Below, one piece after another: positions 51,001-60,602 of a stretch of 64,000 bases of DNA. The notes under the pieces are model-generated. The model saw nothing but the letters and a program-made list of their open reading frames with translations. It made no database searches and had not been told where the DNA came from. A program made the translations under genes and the position numbers. Position 1 is the stretch's first letter, and every line of letters begins with the position of its first letter. Source of the stretch: Motacilla alba alba (lineage: Eukaryota > Chordata > Aves > Passeriformes > Motacillidae); the NCBI RefSeq assembly GCF_015832195.1, contig NC_052018.1:28548115-28612114 (forward strand), written 5' to 3'.

Positions 51001-51486
51001 CTCACAGTTACTATAGGTAAATGTACCTGTCCAGGGACATGTCAATAAAAAGCCAGATGGAGTAATAAAAACTTTGTCAGATCATCATATTTAACATTAA
51101 AGCTGAAACCTGCGGGTCATGCATGTTCATTAAGACCATGCACGTTATATAATTCCCCTGATGCTGACATCCTTCGAAAGCTTAAAAAAACCCAAAAAAC
51201 CTGACATAAAATACACCTTATTGTAAACAGTACTGCATACATCTCAGAGTCCTCATTTCAATTTGGAAGAAAAATAGAAGTTGTTCATGAGTTTTATCAC
51301 CAGTTAGTAAGACACCATATTTAAATAAATTAAATTCTTAACTAAGCATCCCCGTGTAAAATCTAATTAATGAGCCAGTAATGTGCTCTGAAGAAAGTCA
51401 GGTCAACTGTATCTTCAGATGCATTAGGAAGAACACTGCCAGCAATCCTTTACCTCTGCTCAGCACCTCACTCACATCTGGGGTAA
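45010..51486. other. Unique DNA, no gene seen
   Basis: About 6.5 kb with no recognisable exon, RNA gene or transposon. Purine-rich DNA at about 47333-47380 and A/T-runs near 48911-48922 and 49289-49301 are the only simple repeats. Reading frames up to about 106 codons lack domains. The stretch at about 50990-51180 has the texture of conserved non-coding DNA, but this is only an impression. Confidence 0.45.
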
Positions 51487-51925
51487 TGGGTCCAGTTCCG
51501 GAGCTCTCGGTATAACAGAGATACATACACAATAAAGCAAATCTAGTGAAGGATCATGGAGATGATCAAGGATTGGAACACCTGATGTGGATATGCCAGG
51601 AGCTGAAACTGTTCAGCCTTCAGAAGAGAAATCTTAAGGGGGATCTCATCAAATAAATACCTGACTGGGAAGAAGTGAAGATGTGAGAACCAGAATCCTT
51701 TCCATAGTACCCAATGACAGAACAAGGGGCACTGGGCACAAACTGAAACACAATAAATTAATCTTAATTTATTTTTTTAAGAAGTTGGCTGAATTCTAGA
51801 ATAGGTTTCCCAGAGTGGTTTTGGGGTCTTCATCCTTCGAGATATTCAGAATAACTGAATACTAACAGAACAATCTTGTTCTAGTTAGCCCTGGATGTAA
51901 GTGGAGTGGTTGCACTAGGTGATTG
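51487..51925 (+). mobile_element. CR1 LINE 3'-UTR fragment, sense
   Basis: 'ggtccagttccggagctc' at the left, then 'agctgaaactgttcagcctt', 'gggggatctcatcaaataaa', 'gggcactgggcacaaactga' and 'ggtttcccagagtggttttg' follow the CR1 3' region in sense order. A short AT-rich insertion (about 51751-51782) interrupts it, and the terminal ATTCTATGA repeat is missing because the next CR1 piece begins. Confidence 0.85.
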
Positions 51926-52182
51926 ACCTGTTTTTTTACGAGAATGGTCACCTTACAAATAGGGACACAGACAAGACAGAAGTGTTTAATGCTTTCTTCC
52001 CTTCACTCTTCATCACCAGTGATGGGCTGTGTGGGTCCAGAGACCCAAGCTGGGGAGCCATGGTTGTGAGAATTATAAAATCCCAGTCAATCCTGAACTT
52101 TTTCAGGAGCTACTACCCTAGGTGCATCTCTATGAGTCTATGGGATTCCCAAGCAGAAGACTCAAATCTCTGGCTTATGTAA
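51919..52182 (+). pseudogene. CR1 ORF2 fragment upstream of the RT domain
   Basis: An 87-codon frame in which HLTNRDTDKTEVFNAFFPSL (residues 11-30) is the recognisable CR1 motif preceding the reverse-transcriptase domain. Downstream the RT hallmark seen in the 22455 copy is absent. The frame is a relic with no start of its own. Confidence 0.8.
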
Positions 52183-52499
52183 TCACAAGGCCTCTCTCAA
52201 CAATTTTTGAACAGTTTTGAGCATCTGAAGAGGTCCTAGTTGAGGGAATGGCCTGAAGTTGTGTCATGGAAAGTTTAGGTTAAATGTCAGGAAAAGATTC
52301 CACACCTAGAGGTTGGGCACTTGAACAGGCTCCTCAGAGACACAGTCATGGCATCAAATCTGCCTGTATTCAAGAAACGTTTGGACAATACTTAGTCACA
52401 TGGCGTGATTCTTGGGGCTGTCCTGTGCAGGCCCAGGAGTTGGACTGGACAACCCTTGTGCATCCCTTCCAACCCAGGATATTCTATGATTCTATGATC
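51926..52499 (+). mobile_element. CR1 LINE fragment with ORF2 piece and intact 3' end
   Basis: Joins an ORF2 segment between the endonuclease and RT domains (51926-52180) to a 3' UTR (about 52230-52499) and ends in the canonical ATTCTATGATTCTATGAT. Most of the RT domain is missing, so a large internal deletion lies near 52180-52230. The 3' UTR is the same subfamily as the antisense copy at 31203-31570. Confidence 0.9.
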
Positions 52500-52832
52500 T
52501 CCAGAGATGCTGCAGGGCTCATTGGAGACAGGCTGTTTGTCTGGGAGTGCTGCAAAGGATAGTGGTTCTAAACCAAAACAGGGTAGATTCAGACTAGACA
52601 GAAGGAAGCATTTTTTTATGATGAGGGTAGTGCAACACTGGATCAGGCTGATCAGAGAGGTGGTAGATGCCCCATCACCAGAATATCCAAAGTTAAGTTT
52701 GGATGAGGATCTGAGAAACTTGGTGTAGTTGAAGATGTCTCTGCTAATTGCAAGATGATTGGACTGGATGGGCTTTAAAAGTTCTTTCCAAACCAAAATA
52801 TTTTATGAGTTTATTATACTGTGATTCTGTGA
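52500..52832 (+). mobile_element. CR1 LINE 3'-end fragment, sense
   Basis: Begins directly after the ATTCTATGAT end of the previous CR1 and contains 'gggtagattcagactagaca', 'ggtagatgccccatcaccag', 'gattggactggatgggcttt' and an end 'tactgtgattctgtga'. A different CR1 subfamily from its left neighbour. 5'-truncated. Confidence 0.88.
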
Positions 52833-53897
52833 AAAGGGAACCTCAGTTTAGGGTTGTACCTAGAATTCACCCTCAATTTAAAAGTTACTAACTGATACAA
52901 ACACACATGCAAATGATATATAACTGATGTCACCAAAGCACTAATTTTACTAACCCAAGGAGTTGTTTTTCCATACAGGAATTTATTGTCTGGCTGATAT
53001 TTAAACCTTAGTCTTCCTGCTTTAATTTATACTAACAGAATAATTATTAAGATATTTTATATTATTTTATAGTCACATAAATACAGAGTGGTTATACTTT
53101 CTACTTCTATTTAGTTCTGAACTGATGTTGCAAAATTCAAGGTGATCTGACATTGCATTTGTATATACTGTTATATAAAAGTGTAGTAATTAATAGCATT
53201 ATTCTTAATGCTTAAAAGTATTATTTAAATATCAGTACTTATTTTGAAGTGTGCAGGGGATGCAAGTTGCCTCTTCTTATTCAGAAATAGAAAGTTATCT
53301 AAAGACATACAGAATAAAACCTCAGGCAGAGGAAGGTATCCCCTTAGGATGCTTGGCCTAGAGGCGGCGAGCAAGAGAAGGCTTTCAGAAAGCAAGAAGA
53401 AAAGCAAGGAGCTGGACAAGTTAGCAGAATTCCATATTTTTATCCAGTTCATCCAGTTGTGCAGTAAGGGGTGATACAGTGCAGAAACCTGATTTAAAGC
53501 CTCGGTCCAGACCATGATTCAATCTGTAAGTATAGAAGCCTATATATAGGTATATAGATATTTGACAGGATGAAAATTTATGGGAAGACACAAGTTACTC
53601 AAAGGCTAACACTCAGATCACTTATTTCTGGGGGTGGAAGGGTATAATTGACATCTAAGGATCCAAAACTCAGACTTACCAGGTATCACAAGAACCAGCT
53701 ATCACAAGCATTACTGTGGAAGTCATTAGTCAAGCACAATAGTGGATCAAGTGGGAGGAAATAGGATTTGTAGTATCTCAGAGTGTGGGCCAGACAGGAA
53801 GCTGAATGAATTTGAGTCCAGGAAAAAAACCCAAGCAGCTTGACTACACGGCAAATAATGGTAGACAATGATCCTGAAATGTTTTTGAAACATTAAA
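52833..53897. other. Unique DNA, no gene seen
   Basis: No exon or transposon was recognised between the CR1 cluster and the older antisense CR1. Confidence 0.5.
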
Positions 53898-54620
53898 TGC
53901 TTTGGGTTGCAAGGAATCTCTGTAAGTCATTTTGTCTACATGCTTCTTAAAGCAGGATCAGGAACAAAGTTAGGTCAGGCAGTTCAGGGCCCTGTCGAGT
54001 CAAGCTTTGAATATCTCCAAAGATGGAGTTCTCACAGCCTCTCTGTGAAAACTGCTCTAATGCTTAATCACCCTCCCTATGATTTTTTACTTTTTTTCTT
54101 TGCGTATCCTGCTGTATGGTCTTTTGCTAAAATTTATGTCTGTTGCCTCTTGTTCTTTCACTTTGAATGGTTGTCAGAAGTCTGGTTATGTCTTTTGTAT
54201 AAACCCCTTCAACTTTTAGTAGACTGCAATTAGATTTCCTTGATCTTTTCTTCTTCAACCTGAAAAGCTCCTATTCAGTTTTCTTCACGTCCTGCATCAT
54301 GCGCTCCATTTCCTGATCATCTTCTTAACCAAATATTGGACTTTCTGAAGCTTGTCAATCTCCCTTTTGTATAGGAAGAAATGACACCGGGCAGAGTATC
54401 ATATATATGCCCTAAAGTGTCCAAGAGAAAGGAATAATTGAATCACTGACTCCACTGCTACTAACACAGTATGCAGTTAGCTTTCATTGATGCAGGTGTT
54501 TTGTCCACCAGGGCTGCACAATCCTATTCTGCAGTGCATCTTCCTGGCTGGCAAGCTGCAACGTTCCATGAGTTTATTCCATCTCAGATAGCAGGACATT
54601 TTGTCTTTCCTGATTTACTG
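53898..54620 (-). mobile_element. Older CR1 LINE 3'-UTR, antisense
   Basis: Antisense CR1 blocks in order: 'tttgaatatctccaaagatg' (about 54007), 'cctctctgtgaaaactgctc', 'ttgcctcttgttctttcact' (about 54142), 'gattttccttgatc'-like text, 'cctgaaaagctcctattcag', and 'ccaccagggctgcac' (about 54507). It is more diverged than the other CR1 copies and lacks a clear terminal repeat at its left edge, so it is an early insertion. Confidence 0.75.
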
Positions 54621-55600
54621 AGTTTCTGTTGGACTATGTCTCTAGGATGTCAAGGTTTCAGTAAAAGGAAACTCTGCCATCCAGTGTATCAAGCAGTCCT
54701 CCCATTCTGATGTCTCACATCAACCTCATGATGAAATATTCTGTCCCCAAAGTAGACTGGATTAAGATCTTAAGTAGCATGAACTTCAGTATTACCGAAG
54801 AAACATTATTCACAATTAGTTGTCAGTTAGTTTTCAAACCATTAACCTTTAATGGTACAGCAAATTTTTCATATTTATAGTTTGCCCATCTAGTACACAT
54901 CTCCCCAGCTTGGATGCAATCATGCCATGGGCAACATTGCCAAAGTCTAGACACCACTAAAGCAAATATCATTCACTGATCTCCCTAGTGCCAGACATCT
55001 TTCCAGGGAGGGCACAATCATTGGTACAGGATTGTGCCCTTACTTGACCAATGCTAATTGTGCCAAACCAACTTCTTAATCTTTATGTATCTTGAACTGG
55101 CTTCTAAGAGAATTTTCTTAATAATGTCCCATGGACTGAGGGTAAAAGAAGGTAGCAAAGACTTCAGAAACTCTCCTGTGTCCTTCATTAGTGAAAAACC
55201 ACCCCATCCAACACGCCAAAATTGTTCTTTGGTTCTCCTTTTGTTTCTGATGTAGCTTTAGGAGCCTTTCATATTCTCCTTCATAACTTATTTCCCCTCT
55301 TATTTCCATTTGTAATTCCATATGAATTTTTATGTTTCAGTTCCATTTCAGCATGTTCAGAGCATCATTGTATATCCCTCCCTGTTATTCCAACCATACT
55401 TCCATTTTCCATATCTACTTCCAGCTCCTGTTACATAGGCAAGTATATCCTGTGGTTGATGATAATCTTTCAGACTAGCCTTAGGACAGCAAGATCTCAG
55501 ATTATGGATCTTCTTTATAGTAGTCATGAGAAGTATGATGTCTCACCTATCTCTCACTGCATTTATGATTCTAGGTTGCTTTTGTAAGAATAAGTCTCTG
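54621..55600 (-). mobile_element. Possible further CR1 coding-region remnant, antisense
   Basis: Patches such as 'gcaacattgccaaagtctag' (about 54931-54950), 'atggactgagggtaaaagaa' and 'tccttcattagtgaaaaacc' (about 55181-55200) resemble the antisense of old CR1 ORF2 sequence in roughly the right order to continue the copy at 53898-54620. Decay is heavy and gaps are large. This may be an independent old LINE or chance similarity. The 121-codon frame at 55222-55587 has no domain. Confidence 0.35.
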
Positions 55601-58283
55601 AAGAACTTCCGAACAAATGGAAGAGAACATATAATTCTCTCAAAACACATTTACAGCTAGGCTAAAGAATCTAACTTTACCTGCAGTCACTGTAAAATTA
55701 AAAGAACAATCAGATCTTTCTTCTGGCAATTCTGACTTAATATTCTTTTTAACTTTGTAACAGATGTGCTTTAAACATATCACAGGAAAAAAGAAACAAA
55801 ATTTCCCAGATGAAGTTTCATTTTCCTTCATCCTCACTGAGAAACATCTGGAATGCAGGTAATGCACACTCCTCTAGTTTTCTATACACACTCATTATGG
55901 TTAATGACCTAGTCAGTACAATTTTTAACTTCATCTATACTTTACACATATCTAGCCATGTCCTCATTTTCTCATCCTTTCCTAAAACATCTTCTGTCTC
56001 TTTCACTTGCAAAAAAAATCTTATCTGGTCAAAGAAATATCACTTTGGAAAAACAGTCCTGTTTAGTTCCATTCTGATAAAGATTATTTAGTTTAAAGAA
56101 ATAAGGACATTTCAATAAAAGGAAATTGAAGCTTATATATACAAGACAATTTAAATAATCTGTTTTCTTCACATCATTAGTCCCACCTTGATATTGTTGT
56201 CAGAGAGCAATGATTCAAGGGGTAAGGAACAGAATTGTGATATATGTATTGAAACAGTGATACTGGCCCAGACAGGAGGCAGAGACACCTTCAGGTTCAC
56301 GATGTTTCCAACTTATGGATTTTTGAACAAACATGACCATTAATTCTAAGGAATAAAGTTTTTCTGAATCCCTTCCAGCTCCTTTGAGACAATTTATAGC
56401 TGCAGGGAGTACTGAAGGAAAAATTCAGTGAACTGTCCAAATGCATAATTGAAACTGCATAACCATAAGATTTTGTACAGCATCACAATGGTGGTGAGAT
56501 ATTTTACCCCTTGGCTCTTGAGTGCTTCACTGGCTTAGATTTTATAGAATGCAAATGTTAAAGAAATGGTAAATAGAGGGAGTTGCAATTACTGTTATAA
56601 GAAGTTCAATGTTTTGACAAGGATCCAGAAGTGGCAAAATTGATGTATATGTAAGCAAAATGAAGAAAGTTCAGATTTAAATATCAGAAAGCTGATCTGG
56701 AAGCAATATAGAGGTCAAGAAAAGTCCTCTAATCTTATACCCAGAAAGACTCTATCCTGAAAGACCAAATAGGAAAGTGAGATGCAGTCAAACAATGAAA
56801 ATGAATGAGGTACATTCCTGTGAAAATGGAAGAACAGACTAATTAGAATTGAGTGTAATGATGTTTGACTTCCATACAGACTGGTTGTTCTCTGTCATAA
56901 ACCAGCCAAGACTGAAATGAGCAAATAAAGATGTTTTATTATAGGAAGCATTTTGGGGTAGTGTAGATTAGAAAATCTGAAAATCACCATTAAATTTAAA
57001 TTTAATACTAATATTAATATTAATACTAATACTAAATGAAAAAATAAAGTTGGAAAAGAAATATTTTTATCTTTTAAAAATACACAAACAGGTAAGATTA
57101 GCTTTAAATTTGAGCATTCTAGCCAAATCAAGCATTCTGAATATTCATTCAACAAAACCATATGACTTAGGTTTTATGATAATTCAATAGTCGTATTCAA
57201 AGTAGCCCACAAGATCACCCCAAAGCTCTAAGGAATGGCATTATCTCTAATGATTCAATAAACTTGCTTGAAAAGGCTAGTTTATCAGTTAGCTAATCTT
57301 AGCCAAAAAATTATGATGGTTAATTTTTTTTTTTCAGAAGAAATTTGAAGGAAGCTAATAGATAACTAGATATCTGTGATTCTTGTGACAAGCCAAAGTA
57401 AAAAAGTGAAAGTAGGTAAAGACCAGACTATTAAGTATGGGATCCTTGTCTGTTATTCAAAAGGGAGCCAGTGATTCACCAACTAAGATTCACCAAACCA
57501 GATGTCTAAGTAAGTGTCTGAAGGATCAGACAGAAGCAAAGAATGGTTTAGCAAAAGGAAAGCTGAGTTACAGTGAATGTTCATTAAAAGTAAGAATATA
57601 CTCTATGAGATACTGATGAATTTTTGTACCAATTTATCAGCTGAGCATTTTAGCCACACACACCCCACACACTTTTCAATTATTATACTCACACACCAAA
57701 ATTGCCTTTTTATGATAATACTGATGTATTACACAGGAGTATTGAATATAAACTTAAATTGAATGTTTTCCCTTGGAAAAATAATTAAACTTCTTATTCA
57801 TTTTAGAGCATAACATGGTGCATTTTAATTTGGAAAGAAAAAAAGGATAACACCAAATTACACTAATAACCAAAGTAGTGTTAATAATTTTGAAATGAAA
57901 AAGATAAGAGTTCATTGATTGTGAGCAATTAGTCTATAACAGCAGGTAGCATGAGATTTCATTTCACTGAAGAATTTCTATTTTTTTTTGCCTTCAAAGG
58001 ATTTAGTTTTTATATTTAAATGAATTTAAAAAGTATCCTGAAGTGCCATAACATGTACACACACATGATGTTACAGTAAACCTTTGCCCTTTCCCCCATC
58101 TAGACTCCACTTTCTCCGTGACCTTGACTGCATACAGCATTTAGCTTGTATGGTTTCCAGGGAAACCAATTTAATCTTCCTCAAACACTTCACGCTCACT
58201 CACACCCAGGTATATTCTTGGACCTGAACTCCCAGATGCACGAGCCAAGAGTTGCCAAGATCACATGTGGATACGCACAGTGG
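55601..58283. other. Unique AT-rich DNA, no gene seen
   Basis: Contains an irregular TAATAC/TAATAT repeat at about 57001-57034 and a short CA-rich run at about 57655-57672. No exon or transposon was recognised. Confidence 0.5.
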
Positions 58284-58970
58284 GTGGTGGGTTGTGGTCT
58301 GACCTTGGATGGCTGCAGACCTCCACCATCTTCTCTGTCAATCACTCCCCTCCTCAGCAGGAGAGTAGGGATGAAGTCAGATGGAAACCTCATGGGTTGA
58401 AATAAGGACAGAGAGATCACTCACCAATTGTTATCACAGGCAAAACTGACTCAGCTTGGGGAAAACTAATTTAATTTCTTACCCATTATGAAAGGGTAGA
58501 ATAGTGAGAAACAGACACAAAACCATCTTTCTCTCACCCCCCACCTCCTCCTTCTCATTCTCTCACTTTGGCATTTGCTCTGCTGTTTCTCACTTTTTCA
58601 GTTCCTTCCTCTTCCCTCTGTGAAGTTTTCATCTCTCCTGAACACCTTTCCCCCAAGGTGCCCCCACCTCAGCAGTGTGCTCAGCTAAGCAGTGGGAGCT
58701 GGCTGGAACAAGATATGTCCAGCACAGGGAAGCCCTGGCATCTCTTCACAGACACCCCACTGTCAGCAGCAGGACACCTGAATCCTCTACAGCTCCAGAA
58801 TCAAGCCCAGCTGAAATGTACCTAGATTTTGCTCCAGGATTTCTGAGGTCCTAATGGATAACAGGGGCTTCCCAGCCCATCTCTGTCTGACAACAATGGG
58901 CTTTGCTTTTACACTCAGCATTTACACTCAGGTAGTGGTCACACACTCCTCACCAGAAGTTTCTGCAGCA
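58284..58970 (-). mobile_element. ERV LTR, antisense, first of the 58-60 kb nest
   Basis: Left end 'gtggtgggttgtggtctgac' followed by 'cactcccctcctcagcagga', 'agatcactcaccaattgtta', 'aaaactgactcagcttgggg' and 'aactaatttaatttc', the same antisense arrangement as the LTRs at 40958 and 59550. The right half (from about 58560) differs and ends near 'ccagaagtttctgcagca', so this is a related but distinct subfamily. No internal retroviral region adjoins. Confidence 0.65.
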
Positions 58971-58979
58971 CAAGACAGA

Positions 58980-59549
58980 TGCTGGATGGGTCTGGCTGAG
59001 GAGGAGCTCATTTTCTCCACAGCAGCCCTCACCGTGCTGTGCCTTGCATTGGTAGCTAGAAGGGTGTTGATAACACACCAGCATTTTGGCCACTGCTGAG
59101 AAGTGCTCCCTCAGCATCAGCACTGTCCAACATTCCTCCTCTTCATCAGTGAGCTGGTGACAGACAAGAGGTTGGGAAGGGATACAACTACGAGAGCTGA
59201 CCCAAATTGACTAAGGGGATATTCCACACCATAGGACATTGGCTTAGAAATAAAAGCTAAGAGAAGAAGGAGGAAGGGGAGGCACACATTATTTATGGTG
59301 TTTGCTTTCTGGAGTAACTGCTGCACATGCTGAAGCTCTGCTTCCCAGGAAGTGGCTAAACATGGCTTGCTGATGGGAAGTAGAGAATAAAAGTTTGGGA
59401 TTTTTTTTCCTCTGAATGTGCATGTTCAATCTTTCACTTTCACTTTAGTAAATTGCCTTGTCTCAACCTATGAGCTGTTTTCCATGCTATTTTCTCTCCC
59501 CTGTTGAGCTGAGAAGTCAGGGGTGAGAGGGTGGTTTGCTGGGCAGCTG
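58980..59549 (+). mobile_element. ERVL-type LTR, sense, left part (interrupted)
   Basis: Starts TGCTGGATGGGTCTGGCTG and follows its family: 'gaggagctcattttctccac', 'gtagctagaagggtgttgat', 'gctgacccaaattgactaag', AATAAA at 59249-59254 and 59386-59391, 'agtaaattgccttgtctcaa' and 'tctctcccctgttgagctga'. It breaks off at 'ctgggcagctg', where an antisense LTR begins. Related in layout to the sense LTR at 16541-17052. Confidence 0.75.
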
Positions 59550-60581
59550 TGTAGTGGGTTGGTGCTGGCTGAATGCCAGGCACCCACCAAAGCCTCTCTA
59601 TCACTCCCCTTTACAAGTGGACACAGGAGAGAAAATATAATAAAAAGTTCACAAGTTGAGATAAGGACCAGGAGAGATCACACACCAAATACTGTCACAG
59701 GCAAACAGACTCAATTCAGGAATATGAATGGAATTTATTACTAACAAAATCAGAGCAGGGCAATAAGAAGTAAAAGCAAATCTTACAAACACTTTTCCCC
59801 CATCCTTTTCCCCTTCCCAATGGTGCAGGTAGATGGGGAAAGGGGGTTACAGTCAGTTCACACATTGTTCCTCCTACGGTTCTGGGAGAGGAATACTTCC
59901 CCTGCTCCACTGTGGGCTCCCTCCCACAGGAGATAGTTCTGCACAGACTCCTCAATCATGAGTCTACCCCACAGGCAACTATTCTCTAAGAACTGCTGTA
60001 ATGTGGGTCACTCTTCCATGGGGTGAAGTCCTTTAGGCACAGCCTGGCCAGAGTGGGTCCATCACAGGGTCACAAGTTCTACCAAGAAACCTGCTCCAGC
60101 ATGGGCTTCCCTGTCCATAGCCCCTGCCAGGAACCTACTCCAGCATGAGTCTCACCGGTGGGTTTCAGGTGGATCTCTGCATCCCCTGTGAAACTCCATG
60201 GGCTGCAGGGGCACAGCTGCCTCACCATGGGCTGCACCAGGGGCTGCAGGGGGATCTCAGCTCTGGCACCTGTAGCACTTCCTGCCCCTCCTTCTGCACT
60301 GACTTTGCTGTCTGCAGAGTTGCTCCTCCCACATATTCTCATCCTGCTTTTTTCTGGCCACAGTTAAATCTTTGCAATAACCTTCTTTTCCTTCTTAAAT
60401 ATATTACCACGGCAACATTACTATCATCCTGATTGGCTCAGCATTGGCCAGAGCAGGATCTATCCTAGACCTGGCTGAAACTGGCTCTGCCAGGCATGAG
60501 GGGAACCTTCTGGCAACTTCTTACAGAAGACACCTCTGTTGTCCCCACACTTTGAAAACCTGTCCACGCAAACCCAGTGCA
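59550..60581 (-). mobile_element. ERV solo LTR, antisense, inserted in another LTR
   Basis: Ends are TGTAGTGGGTTGG on the left and GCAAACCCAGTGCA on the right, TG...CA when read on either strand. Full family order is present: 'atgccaggcacccaccaaag', 'gagataaggaccaggagaga', AATAAA on the minus strand at 59734-59739, 'ccctgctccactgtgggctc', 'ctccatgggctgcaggggca', 'ctcagctctggcacctgtag', 'tgattggctcagcattggcc'. About 1.03 kb, the best-preserved copy of this family in the window. No clear target duplication was found. Frames of 69-97 codons on both strands are not genes. Confidence 0.85.
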
Positions 60582-60602
60582 ACCCATTAAGGTCAACCTA
60601 CA
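60582..60602 (+). mobile_element. ERVL-type LTR, sense, severed 3' tip
   Basis: 'ttaaggtcaacctaca' matches the expected terminal block (AAGGTCAACCCACCACA-like) of the LTR that breaks off at 59549. Placing it here makes the LTR 58980-59549 plus 60582-60602 continuous, interrupted by the antisense LTR. Confidence 0.5.
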
